A DNA stretch of 64,000 nt, from NCBI GenBank assembly GCA_015065615.1, contig SVPY01000008.1, positions 1-64,000 of the forward strand. The letters run 5' to 3'. Source of the DNA: Oscillospiraceae bacterium. Lineage in GTDB: Bacteria > Bacillota > Clostridia > Oscillospirales > Acutalibacteraceae. Position 1 is the first letter of the stretch, and every line of letters starts with the position of its first letter. Position numbers and translations under genes: made by a program. Shown here piece after piece: positions 9,065 to 16,884 of the stretch. A model generated the notes under the pieces. That model was not told the DNA's origin and did not search any database. It saw nothing but the letters and a program-made list of their open reading frames with translations.

Positions 9065-9610
9065 TTAAAGTAATCCTTTTTTTACTAAAACGTCGGCTTT
9101 AAGAATACCGACCTGAGTTTTTGAATCCTTAATTTCGTTATTCAAAACCATTTCAACTGCCTTTTCAAGGGGAACTTTTTCCACTTCAATAAATTCATCC
9201 TCGTCAAGGTCCATATCGCAGTATCCGCTGACCCTTGCAGCCCATATTCTTATTATCTCGCCGCAGTAGCCGGGAGTGGGGTATAATTCACCCAGAAAAA
9301 CGTAATTTTCAGAGTAGGTACCCGTTTCTTCGCGCTGTTCACGCTTCATAGCCTCGAAGGGGTCCTCGCCTTTTTCCAGCTTACCTGCAGGAATTTCGCT
9401 TATAACCTCCTTATAAGGGTAGCGGAACTGCCTTACGAGTAAAATTTCATTGTTTTCTGTGAGAACTACCACACTTACGCCGCCGCCGTGGTCAACTACC
9501 TCTCTTTTGGAAAGTGAGCCGTCCTCCAGCTCAACGTCGTCAACGTGGACGGTTATAATTCTGCCTTTAAATTTAAGTTCTTCACTTAAGGTCTTTTCAA
9601 ATAATTTCAA
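9065..9610 (-). CDS. NUDIX hydrolase, ADP-ribose pyrophosphatase type
   Basis: A 181-residue NUDIX protein resembling ADP-ribose pyrophosphatase (NudF/YqkG), which splits ADP-ribose to AMP and ribose 5-phosphate. The box runs over residues 76-98 with G76, E82, R90, E91, E94, E95 and G97 in register, and is followed by LYPTPGYCGE, a hallmark of the ADPRase subgroup. Two positions that are usually hydrophobic in the box are Gln92 and Thr98, a mild departure. It is the first gene of the minus-strand operon. Confidence 0.88.
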   Translation of the reverse strand: MKLFEKTLSEELKFKGRIITVHVDDVELEDGSLSKREVVDHGGGVSVVVLTENNEILLVRQFRYPYKEVISEIPAGKLEKGEDPFEAMKREQREETGTYSENYVFLGELYPTPGYCGEIIRIWAARVSGYCDMDLDEDEFIEVEKVPLEKAVEMVLNNEIKDSKTQVGILKADVLVKKGLL

Positions 9611-9748
9611 TTTTATCTCTCCTTACGCTGAAAGATTTTTCGGTATTATATAAAAAATAATACCACAGATTTTTCGCTTTTACAAGCAAAACGAACAAAA
9701 GCGTTAACTTTGTTAAATTATTAATTATCGTTTATTGGGTACATTTAT

Positions 9749-9777
9749 TTGTGTTTTTGAAAATTTTGTGTTATTAT
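9749..9777 (+). promoter_or_regulatory. Promoter of the 9824 lipoprotein gene
   Basis: TTGTGT (9749-9754), a 17-nt spacer and TATTAT (9772-9777) preceded by TGT, an extended -10. The transcript would start about 40 nt before the ATG. Confidence 0.6.
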
Positions 9778-9823
9778 ATAAATAAGTATGAGTTATCAGC
9801 GAAATGAAGAAAGGAAACAGAAA

Positions 9824-10513
9824 ATGAAAAAATTGATTGCATTGTTGCTTGTTTTGATTATAAGCTTATCTCTTGTATCCTGCGCAGACCGTCAGGAAAA
9901 TTATACGGGGGATACCCAGACCTCAATATCCCAGACCGAGTCAGTACCCGCTGACGACGTAAACGAAATAGGAAAAAATGAAGCCGAAAGCGAAAATGAA
10001 GGGGAAAGCTTCGTGCCTGAGAATGCCACGGGTGATATGACCACGGCAACTCAGATAATGAGCGAAGAGCAAAACGGCGAGCTTCCCGAAATAGAAGGCC
10101 CCGACGGCTTTTTGGAGCAATTCGTTTTAAATCCCATAGATGCGTATTATATTGAAAATATGGAAATGGCTTCATCTTTATCGGGTATGCTGGATATTAC
10201 CAATAATACGATGATGTACTGGGAAACGGAAGTAAACTCAGTATACTCCGAGCTTATGATGCTTTTGGGCGAGGATTCTGAAGAATTCAGTAAAATAAAA
10301 GCCGAGCAGAAGGCTTTTAATAACGATTTGAAGATTTCCGCCGATGAAATTAAGGAAAACGCCGAAGCTTCTATGACGGGTTCGATGATAAATATTGAGA
10401 TATCTTACCGCATTATGCTTTTATATCGCGGCAGAGCGGTAGAACTTTTATGCAGCGCCTATAATGTTACGGGCGAAGTAAACGTAGAGATAATCACGGA
10501 TGCAGCAGGCTGA
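9824..10513 (+). CDS. Predicted lipoprotein, unknown function
   Basis: A protein of 229 residues from the ATG at 9824. It has a textbook lipoprotein signal: MKK, a hydrophobic core, then LVSC with Cys20 as the lipidated residue. An acidic, Ser/Thr/Glu-rich linker of about 70 residues follows, then a helical domain with no cysteine motifs. The track start twelve codons earlier lacks a signal and a ribosome site; AAAGGA lies before the chosen ATG. I do not recognise the family. It is followed 32 bp later by a MATE exporter. Confidence 0.7.
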   Translation: MKKLIALLLVLIISLSLVSCADRQENYTGDTQTSISQTESVPADDVNEIGKNEAESENEGESFVPENATGDMTTATQIMSEEQNGELPEIEGPDGFLEQFVLNPIDAYYIENMEMASSLSGMLDITNNTMMYWETEVNSVYSELMMLLGEDSEEFSKIKAEQKAFNNDLKISADEIKENAEASMTGSMINIEISYRIMLLYRGRAVELLCSAYNVTGEVNVEIITDAAG

Positions 10514-10545
10514 GAAAGATTACGAAATTGTGAAGGAGAATAAAA

Positions 10546-11925
10546 GTGTTTGAAAAACTGTTTAAAAACTCAAGACACAAAAGCTACGAGATAGATATGA
10601 CCAACGGTCCGCTTCTTGGTAAAATTATTAAATTTTCAATACCCTTAATGCTTTCGGGCATTCTGCAGCTTTTCTTTAATGCGGCAGATATTATAGTTGT
10701 AGGTAATTTTGCCGAGGACCACACAGCTTTGGCGGCAGTAGGCTCAACGGGCGCGTTGATTAACCTTATTGTTAACGTTTTTATAGGTCTTTCGGTTGGT
10801 ACCAACGTTTTGGTGGCAAGGTACTACGGTGCACAGGACAGAAAAAATATTTACGAAACAGTTCAGACTTCCGTAAGCATCAGCCTGATTTTCGGTGTTG
10901 GCTTAATTTTTGTGGGCATCTTTTTAGCCCGTCCCTTACTTAACCTTATGGGCACACCTTCTGACGTTATCGACCAATCCGTATTATACGTGCAGATCTA
11001 TTTCGGCGGTATGCCTTTTATGATGCTTTATAATTTCGGTGCGGCTATACTTCGCTCCGTAGGCGATACCAAAAGACCTTTGTATTATTTAAGCTTCGCA
11101 GGCGTTATAAACGTATTGCTTAACCTTTTCTTGGTGCTTTGCTTTAATATGGGCGTAGCAGGCGTGGCTATTGCTACGGTAGCTTCTCAGGTAGTAGCCT
11201 CCATTTTAGTGCTTTTATGCCTTGTTAAGACCAACGCTCCCTACAAAGTTTATCTTAAGGAATTAAGGGTTTATAAGGATAAGCTTATCGGAATGGCTAA
11301 AATCGGTCTCCCCGCAGGTATGCAGGGCGCTGTGTTCTCAATTTCCAACGTGCTTATTCAGTCCTCTATCAATAGCTTCGAGTCCGTTGCTATGGCTGGC
11401 AGTACCGCGGCTGGTAATCTGGAGGGCTTCGTATATACAGCCATGAACTCCTTCCACCAGACTGCTTTAAGCTTTACGGGTCAGAATATGGGCGCAAAGA
11501 AGTACAGCAGAATCAACAGAATTTTGGAATTATGCGTTTCCTGCGTTGCGGTTACGGGTTTAGTTCTCGGCGGACTTGAATTTTTATTCGCTCCCCAACT
11601 TTTAGGCATTTATAATCCCGACCCCGACGTTATCGCTTTTGGTGTATTAAGGCTTACATATATAGCTATTCCTTACTTTTTATGCGGTATTATGGACGTT
11701 TTGGTTGGCTCGCTTCGCGGTATCGGATGCAGTGTACTGCCTATGATAGTTTCATTGACAGGCGCCTGCGGCTTCAGAATTCTGTGGATTTATACGATTT
11801 TCCAAATGTACCACACTCCCGAAGTATTATTCACTTCTTATCCCATTTCATGGGCTTTAACTGCTTTGGTTCATTTTATTTGCTTTATAATAGTAAGAAG
11901 GAAATTCCCCAAAAAAGATTTATAA
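10546..11925 (+). CDS. MATE family efflux transporter
   Basis: A 459-residue multidrug and toxin extrusion transporter with about 12 predicted membrane helices, exporting organic compounds using an ion gradient. Typical landmarks are the N-terminal TNGPLLGKIIKFSIPLM, NAADIIVVGNF, AAVGSTGALINL and GNLEGFVYTAMNSFHQTA. Start is GTG with GAAGGAG upstream. The gene lies between the lipoprotein and the PHP phosphatase, 24 bp before the latter, suggesting cotranscription. Substrate cannot be predicted. A second MATE gene occurs at 27922. Confidence 0.88.
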   Translation: MFEKLFKNSRHKSYEIDMTNGPLLGKIIKFSIPLMLSGILQLFFNAADIIVVGNFAEDHTALAAVGSTGALINLIVNVFIGLSVGTNVLVARYYGAQDRKNIYETVQTSVSISLIFGVGLIFVGIFLARPLLNLMGTPSDVIDQSVLYVQIYFGGMPFMMLYNFGAAILRSVGDTKRPLYYLSFAGVINVLLNLFLVLCFNMGVAGVAIATVASQVVASILVLLCLVKTNAPYKVYLKELRVYKDKLIGMAKIGLPAGMQGAVFSISNVLIQSSINSFESVAMAGSTAAGNLEGFVYTAMNSFHQTALSFTGQNMGAKKYSRINRILELCVSCVAVTGLVLGGLEFLFAPQLLGIYNPDPDVIAFGVLRLTYIAIPYFLCGIMDVLVGSLRGIGCSVLPMIVSLTGACGFRILWIYTIFQMYHTPEVLFTSYPISWALTALVHFICFIIVRRKFPKKDL

Positions 11926-11949
11926 AATATATAAGGCAGGTGCTGACGT

Positions 11950-12795
11950 ATGAAAATAAGGAACGATTATCACATTCATACCCATAATAGCTGCGACGAA
12001 GCTTGTTTGAAGTTTGAAACTTTAGTTCAAAATGCCTATCGATTCGGGTTAAATGATTTCGGCGTCAGCGACCACGTTCATTCTTCTTTGCAGGAAAAGG
12101 ATATTGCCGCTTCCAGAAAAGAATACGACGAAATTTTAGCTAAATACCCTCAGCTTAAAGGTAAATTCCATTTTGGCGTTGAAGCTTCGGTAATGAGCGA
12201 GTGGGAGGCTAAAAAATTAAGGGAAAACCCTATGCTTAAGAATTGCACCTACGGTCTTCGCGAGGGCGGCCCCCAAAATGCCAAGCCCACGATAGTAGTG
12301 GACGAGGAATTTATAGAAAAATATAAAATTGAGTACGTGATAAGCGGTGTTCATTGGCCTTTATACAGCCGTGAAGACGAGCTTTCAATGGTAAAAGAAT
12401 ACCACAGGCTCTATCTTTATGCCGCTTCCCACCCCTCAACCGATATTTTAGCCCATTATCTTTGGTGGAATCCCATCAAAGGTATGGCAAACGCCTTTAA
12501 AAATAAAAGACTCATTTCAAACGAAATGAGAAACGAAATAAAATGCGCCCTGCTTGAAAATAACGTAGCTTTCGAAGTTAACCTTTGCGCCGTGCTTTTA
12601 AGTAAGGATTATAAGGATAATAAAGCGTGGCTTGACTGGTACTTAGGCTGGGTGCACGATATTCAGAATGCAGGAGTTAAATTATCTCTTGGCAGCGATT
12701 GCCACGATAAATATTTAAACCCCCAATGGTACAAAGAAGCAGAAGAACTTTTTGAACATTATAAAATAGATTCAGAAAAATTCTTTACCTTATAA
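11950..12795 (+). CDS. PHP domain phosphoesterase, histidinol-phosphatase-like
   Basis: A 281-residue PHP protein. The metal-binding motifs are all present: DYHIHTHNSC at the start, SDHVH, GVEASV, SGVHWPL and LGSDCHD near the end. The family includes histidinol-phosphatase HisK and other phosphoesterases. No histidine-biosynthesis genes are nearby, so HisK activity is not assumed. It ends 4 bp before a strong terminator and probably closes the lipoprotein-MATE-PHP unit. Confidence 0.82.
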   Translation: MKIRNDYHIHTHNSCDEACLKFETLVQNAYRFGLNDFGVSDHVHSSLQEKDIAASRKEYDEILAKYPQLKGKFHFGVEASVMSEWEAKKLRENPMLKNCTYGLREGGPQNAKPTIVVDEEFIEKYKIEYVISGVHWPLYSREDELSMVKEYHRLYLYAASHPSTDILAHYLWWNPIKGMANAFKNKRLISNEMRNEIKCALLENNVAFEVNLCAVLLSKDYKDNKAWLDWYLGWVHDIQNAGVKLSLGSDCHDKYLNPQWYKEAEELFEHYKIDSEKFFTL

Positions 12796-12799
12796 AAAT

Positions 12800-12838
12800 A
12801 ACTCCCGACCTTCACTTGAAAGTCGGGAGTTTGTTTTT
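12800..12838 (+). terminator. Intrinsic terminator after the PHP gene
   Basis: Perfect 10-bp stem AACTCCCGAC / GTCGGGAGTT with a 12-nt loop, followed by TTGTTTTT. Confidence 0.88.
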
Positions 12839-12842
12839 ATGT

Positions 12843-13001
12843 TTATCTTGAAAGTAAATCTTCTTCCGTCACGTAGTCTACAGGCTCGTAGTTTATAGCG
12901 AAGTTAATAAATTCCACGTAGCTTCTGTCTTCTTTAAAGTAGCTGTGAAACCTTGTTTCAAGACATTTTACGTAGGCTTTTCCACTTGTGTTTTTATTTT
13001 G
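12843..13001 (-). pseudogene. Orphan 3' fragment duplicated from the adjacent lipoprotein gene
   Basis: On the minus strand there is an open frame of 52 codons plus stop (about QNKNTSGKAYVKC ... EEDLLSR). It aligns with the last 51 residues of the neighbouring lipoprotein; the shared core includes SYF.EDRSY and FINFA. It has no start codon or ribosome site and overlaps the neighbour's stop by 8 nt within the string CAAAATAAAAA. This is best read as the leftover 3' end of a tandem paralogue after recombination. It is not in the ORF track because it lacks an initiator. Confidence 0.75.
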
Positions 13002-13563
13002 AAGTCATATCGTTATAGGGGTTATACGGTTCGGGTTCGTGATTAACTGCAAAATTAATAAAATCAATATAGCTTCTGTCTTCATCAAAATAACTATCGA
13101 ACTTTTCTATAAGGCATTTCACATAGGTTATACCATCTTTTTTATTTTGATAACATAAAAACGGATTACGGTCGAAAATAATCAAACCTTCTTTTATATA
13201 CTCATCAGTTTCCTTTTCGCGTAAGCGATTGGCATACCACCACGGAAGAGAGCAGACATATTTCCCTGTTTTTTTAGGTGATTTTGTTTCTTCACTGAGA
13301 ATATATTCAGGTATAAATTTAAGCGATTTCACTTTATTATCTTCTAAAAGATAATACTTACCGTCTTTTATATCACCAATATCTGTATATACTGGTTTAC
13401 CATCAATAAATTCAAGTTCAAGCACATCAAACTCTTTATTACCGAGATTTTCAAATGTTGGTAACTCTACTTCGGTAATTACAATTTTTTCTTTGTGCTG
13501 ACTGCATCCGCTAAAAAACAAAGCAAGTAAAAACGCTAAAAGCAGAAGGGTGATTTTTTTCAT
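12994..13563 (-). CDS. Small predicted lipoprotein, unknown function
   Basis: A 189-residue protein with a lipoprotein signal (MKKITLLLL, then FSGC with Cys20). The mature part has a Tyr/Trp-containing middle (PWWYANRLREKE) and a C-terminal segment YVKCLIEKFDSYFDEDRSY that is duplicated downstream as a broken copy. I do not recognise the family. It starts 11 bp after the 73-codon ORF and is probably cotranscribed with it. The final residues (PYNDMTSK) may be non-ancestral, since the stop lies exactly at the junction with the downstream fragment. Confidence 0.65.
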   Translation of the reverse strand: MKKITLLLLAFLLALFFSGCSQHKEKIVITEVELPTFENLGNKEFDVLELEFIDGKPVYTDIGDIKDGKYYLLEDNKVKSLKFIPEYILSEETKSPKKTGKYVCSLPWWYANRLREKETDEYIKEGLIIFDRNPFLCYQNKKDGITYVKCLIEKFDSYFDEDRSYIDFINFAVNHEPEPYNPYNDMTSK

Positions 13564-13574
13564 TACCTATCTCC

Positions 13575-13796
13575 TTAGTTGTAATAAACGTGATCACTAA
13601 AATTGTGTGGAGTATTATAATTATCATACCACAATTGAACCCCGTTTACTCCGTAAGATTCATTTACGTAAATTGTATAAACGTAATGTCCTGTGTTTTC
13701 GTTTCGCACGATTCTGTAACCGTGCGCTGTCATAACGTGACCCGGGCGGCTAATGGTTAACGGTTGATTTGAATCAATTTCTGTTTCAATTACCAT
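13575..13796 (-). CDS. Short protein like the C-terminal half of a C39/papain-type domain
   Basis: A 73-residue ORF. GHVMTAHGYRI followed by YVYTIYVNESYG and a Trp/Tyr-rich end looks like the His-containing half of Peptidase_C39_2-type cysteine peptidase domains, in which a GHA.t..GY motif carries the catalytic His. The N-terminal half with the catalytic Cys is absent, so on its own it should not be a protease. GGAAAGGAAG lies upstream of the ATG, so it may be translated. It is either a degraded peptidase tail or a small non-catalytic protein. Confidence 0.45.
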   Translation of the reverse strand: MVIETEIDSNQPLTISRPGHVMTAHGYRIVRNENTGHYVYTIYVNESYGVNGVQLWYDNYNTPHNFSDHVYYN

Positions 13797-14036
13797 AAGG
13801 CACCACTTCCTTTCCGTAATAAAGAGTAAAGCTAAATAAAATTAAATTAAGCTTTACTTATCCCATTACTTCTTACAACATTATAATACCATAAATATAC
13901 AGTAATTTCAATTTGGGAATATTCACAATTTTGCCCCCCAAAAAAAATTTTGTACAAAAAGGAGAAAAATATTTTTCCGCCCTTTAACTATTGCGATTAT
14001 CCCAGCGGTATGGTATACTTATAGTGTTGGAGATAA
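13797..14036. other. AT-rich spacer, promoter region of the small lipoprotein locus
   Basis: No gene is supported. The stretch is AT-rich apart from a run of C at about 13936 and a G/C patch near 14010. A divergent promoter for the 13796 gene must lie here, but I see no clear -35/-10 pair. Confidence 0.4.
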
Positions 14037-14080
14037 TAAAAAGACCACTGTATTCAGAGAAATACAGTGGTTTTTTGTTT
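14037..14080 (-). terminator. Terminator after the Mrp-like gene
   Basis: Perfect 11-bp stem ACCACTGTATT / AATACAGTGGT. T-runs on both strands make it usable in both directions; it lies 15 bp beyond the minus-strand Mrp stop. Confidence 0.82.
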
Positions 14081-14094
14081 GTTATTTAATTAAT

Positions 14095-14919
14095 TCAGAT
14101 TGTCTCAAGGAAGTCAGCAGTGCCTTCAAGCCAGTCGCCGTCAAACATTTCAACGATACCTCTGTCGCAGGCTGCTGCGAGGTTTACGTCCATAGGAAGC
14201 TTAGCAAGTACCTTTAAGCCGTATTTAGCTGCAACCTCGTCAATGTGGCTCTCGCCGAACATCTTGAAGTGCTCGCCGCAGCAGGGGCACTTAACGTAGC
14301 TGTAGTTTTCTACTAAGCCTAAAATCGGGATGTTCATCATCTTAGCCATTTCAACAGCCTTACTTACTATCATAGATACTAAATCCTGAGGAGATGTAAC
14401 GATAATGATGCCGTCAAGGGGAAGGCTCTGGAATACTGTTAAAGCAACGTCGCCGGTGCCGGGAGGCATATCAACGAACATATAGTCAACTTCGTTCCAG
14501 ATAACGTCGCTCCAGAACTGCTTGATAGCGCCGCCAACAACGGGGCCACGCCATACAACGGGGCTTGTTTCCTCTTCAAGAAGGAGGTTGATACTCATAA
14601 TCTCGATGCCGGACTTCGTAATTGCAGGGAAAATGCCGTCGTCACAGCCCTGTGCTCTCTCGTGAATACCAAAGCACTTGGGAATAGAGGGACCTGTAAT
14701 ATCAGCATCAAGTATAGCAACCTGGTGGTCGCGTCTTCTCATTGTAACTGCAAGCATGGAAGTTACGCTACTTTTACCAACGCCGCCCTTACCGCTTACA
14801 ACGCCTATAACTTTTTTAACATTACTCATTTTGTTCTGAGGAGCGAGCAAACTTTCAGCTTCTCTTGAGGAGCAGTTTGCGCTGCAGGTAGAACAGTTAT
14901 GTGTACAATTTTCGCTCAT
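14095..14919 (-). CDS. Mrp/Nbp35 family Fe-S carrier P-loop ATPase
   Basis: A P-loop ATPase of the Mrp/NBP35/ApbC family (about 274 residues), expected to bind and transfer [4Fe-4S] clusters to apoproteins in the cytoplasm. The deviant Walker A GKGGVGKSS lies at about residues 43-51, with DADITGPS and VDMPPGTGDVAL after it. The bridging cysteine pair is visible in the C-terminal part as KCPCCGEHF. An N-terminal four-Cys segment (CTHNCSTCSANC) recalls eukaryotic Nbp35 and many clostridial Mrp proteins. The second in-frame ATG at 14919 is preferred because GAAAGG touches the first one. Confidence 0.9.
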   Translation of the reverse strand: MSENCTHNCSTCSANCSSREAESLLAPQNKMSNVKKVIGVVSGKGGVGKSSVTSMLAVTMRRRDHQVAILDADITGPSIPKCFGIHERAQGCDDGIFPAITKSGIEIMSINLLLEEETSPVVWRGPVVGGAIKQFWSDVIWNEVDYMFVDMPPGTGDVALTVFQSLPLDGIIIVTSPQDLVSMIVSKAVEMAKMMNIPILGLVENYSYVKCPCCGEHFKMFGESHIDEVAAKYGLKVLAKLPMDVNLAAACDRGIVEMFDGDWLEGTADFLETI

Positions 14920-15028
14920 TTTATTCATCCTTTCAATTTATATAAACATAAAATAAACTACTGTGATATGATATAACTTAATACCACAGTACATAATAGA
15001 CCTTTATTTGCGATTTGTCAAGGAAAGC

Positions 15029-15337
15029 TCAGTTTTTATAACCTTTTTTAACAATAAGTCTGGGTTTTTCGGCGGCTTTTCGCTCTTTTTCTTCTTTTTT
15101 AAGGCGTATAGTATTATATACGGCTAAAAAGACAAGTATAAATATAACCGCGCCTAAAGCTCCCCACATAATTATGCCGTAGGGGTTTTCGCTGTTTTCG
15201 GGGGATTTTAAAGAGGTGTTATAGCCGAAGAAAGTTTCTCCCGTCACCTCGTCTGCAAAAGACATTACTGAGAATGAGAGCATAAAAATCACACTAAGCA
15301 AAAAAGCTATGGTTTTCTTGAATTTTTTAAGCTGCAC
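15029..15337 (-). CDS. Small secreted/membrane protein, unknown
   Basis: A 102-residue protein with an N-terminal signal-like helix ending near SFADE, a short extracellular part rich in Ser/Asn/Pro, one transmembrane helix (about residues 55-75, IIMWGALGAVIFILVFLAVY) and a basic cytoplasmic tail. Family not recognised. It sits downstream of the spoIIP pair on the same strand and could be cotranscribed. Confidence 0.6.
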   Translation of the reverse strand: MQLKKFKKTIAFLLSVIFMLSFSVMSFADEVTGETFFGYNTSLKSPENSENPYGIIMWGALGAVIFILVFLAVYNTIRLKKEEKERKAAEKPRLIVKKGYKN

Positions 15338-15389
15338 TTTTCATTTTCACATCCTTTTAATTTAAAATATATATTCATTTTAACACTAA

Positions 15390-15659
15390 TTATATGGGAA
15401 TGCAAACAAAATCGCATATTGCTTTTATTATTCTGTAAAAAAGGCTTACGTCGTAAGTTTTGTTTATGCCGAAAGCGTTAACTGATAGTAAGGCTGAGTC
15501 GCTGTTTTTTAAAAGGCTGAAGGCAGGAGAGTCGTTTCCGTGCAAAATTATTCTTCCCATACTATCCACGTAAAGTAATGCCGTAAAAAAGAATATAATA
15601 ATAAGGGTAAAGAAAAAAGAGGCAATAAAAAAGCGGTTTTTAAAAAGTTTTTTCATCAA
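15390..15659 (-). CDS. Small membrane-anchored protein downstream of spoIIP
   Basis: An 89-residue protein with a basic N-terminus and a single strong transmembrane helix (residues about 11-30). The rest is mildly hydrophobic. It begins 10 bp after the spoIIP stop, so cotranscription is likely. A sporulation role is suggested only by position. I do not recognise the family. Confidence 0.6.
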   Translation of the reverse strand: MMKKLFKNRFFIASFFFTLIIIFFFTALLYVDSMGRIILHGNDSPAFSLLKNSDSALLSVNAFGINKTYDVSLFYRIIKAICDFVCIPI

Positions 15660-15669
15660 TTTATATACT

Positions 15670-16758
15670 CTACTTAAGATTTTCTAAAATTACCTGTGAG
15701 AGTATATTGCCCATAAGCTTGCCTGAATATACGGCTTCGTTTAAAGTGTTTGACTGTGTGCCCACCTCAATGAGTAAAGAGGTGCTTGTTATGTAAGTGT
15801 TGTAATTTCTGCGGCAGAACATTAAAGGACGCATAAGATTGGGGTAAAGGCTTTCGGCTTTTTTCTGTACGTTCAGGGAAAAAGGCAGACATTCCTCCCA
15901 GTTATCGAAGCCTATTTCATTATTTACGTCGCATCCTGCTATAAGCATCATCTGCGCGGCTTTTTTGCCCTCTATTTTTACCGTTGGCTTGTAGCTTAAA
16001 CCTTCGTCGGTTATCATTGCATCGCGGTGAAGGTCTATGGTTATCTTTATTGAGGGATATTTGTTCAAATAATTCATAACGGTACTTTCAGAGCGGCTGT
16101 AAGCGCCGCTGTAGGCAGGTACATCGTGAAAAGTCGTATCGTGAATTACTTTTATTCCGTTTTTTTCAAGTATGTTTTTCATAGCTTCGCCAACGGCGCA
16201 TACGTTTTTATCCGTATCCTCGGTTCTGAATATATCGTCCTCGTAATAAAATCCGCGGTAGCTTTGCTCAAAGCTCTCGCTTGTGTGGGTGTGGTAGATA
16301 AGCACCAGCGGTTCTTCGGAGAATAACTCGTAATCGGAAAAATTTTCGGAAAAATCCCTCTCGCAGAATTCATTCAGGTCGGTGCCTGAATTTGTGCTGT
16401 CGTTTACGCTTATTACCCATTTATCGGGGCTTTTTGATGCGTCTATCTCTTTTACTTCGTAGTATTTTCTGGAAGGGTCGGGGGTGGCAAGGGAAAAAAT
16501 ATCCTCGGGTATAACTTCGCCTTGAAAATTCAAGATGCCGTCGCGGTCATTTTCCACCGTGTTTTGTTTCGTTATTAACGAATTTGGCGCGTTAAAAGTA
16601 AAAATCGGCGCATTTTCATTTTTTATACTGCCGTCAAGGTATAAGTACCCTGCATAAAAAACGATGGCGGGAATTAAAGTAAGCGGTAAAATTACCGATA
16701 ACAAATAGAAAAAATTTTTGAATTTAATAATGAATTTTCTCTTTATTAGTATTTTCAT
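15670..16758 (-). CDS. spoIIP: Stage II sporulation protein P
   Basis: A 362-residue membrane-anchored cell-wall hydrolase. With SpoIID and SpoIIM, SpoIIP drives septal thinning and engulfment; it is an amidase and endopeptidase on peptidoglycan. An N-terminal transmembrane helix (about residues 16-38) precedes the catalytic domain. Zinc and active-site signatures visible are YHTHTSESF, TIDLHRDA and LLIEVGTQSN. The length is normal. A basic, unstructured N-terminus faces the cytoplasm. This is good evidence that the organism sporulates. It is divergent from citrate synthase. Confidence 0.92.
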   Translation of the reverse strand: MKILIKRKFIIKFKNFFYLLSVILPLTLIPAIVFYAGYLYLDGSIKNENAPIFTFNAPNSLITKQNTVENDRDGILNFQGEVIPEDIFSLATPDPSRKYYEVKEIDASKSPDKWVISVNDSTNSGTDLNEFCERDFSENFSDYELFSEEPLVLIYHTHTSESFEQSYRGFYYEDDIFRTEDTDKNVCAVGEAMKNILEKNGIKVIHDTTFHDVPAYSGAYSRSESTVMNYLNKYPSIKITIDLHRDAMITDEGLSYKPTVKIEGKKAAQMMLIAGCDVNNEIGFDNWEECLPFSLNVQKKAESLYPNLMRPLMFCRRNYNTYITSTSLLIEVGTQSNTLNEAVYSGKLMGNILSQVILENLK

Positions 16759-16834
16759 GGTAATTCCTCTGAAAATCAGGATTTTGCGGAAATAAAGTTT
16801 ATAATATATTAACTTTTTCGCAGCGTATTTATGT

Positions 16835-16840
16835 TATACT
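16835..16840 (+). promoter_or_regulatory. Extended -10 of the citrate synthase promoter
   Basis: TATACT preceded by TGT (extended -10), about 45 nt before the ATG. The -35 position 17 nt upstream (ACTTTT) is weak. Confidence 0.5.
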
Positions 16841-16884
16841 CTTAATAAACCTATATGGAAAAATTATGAAAGGAAGGCATAATA

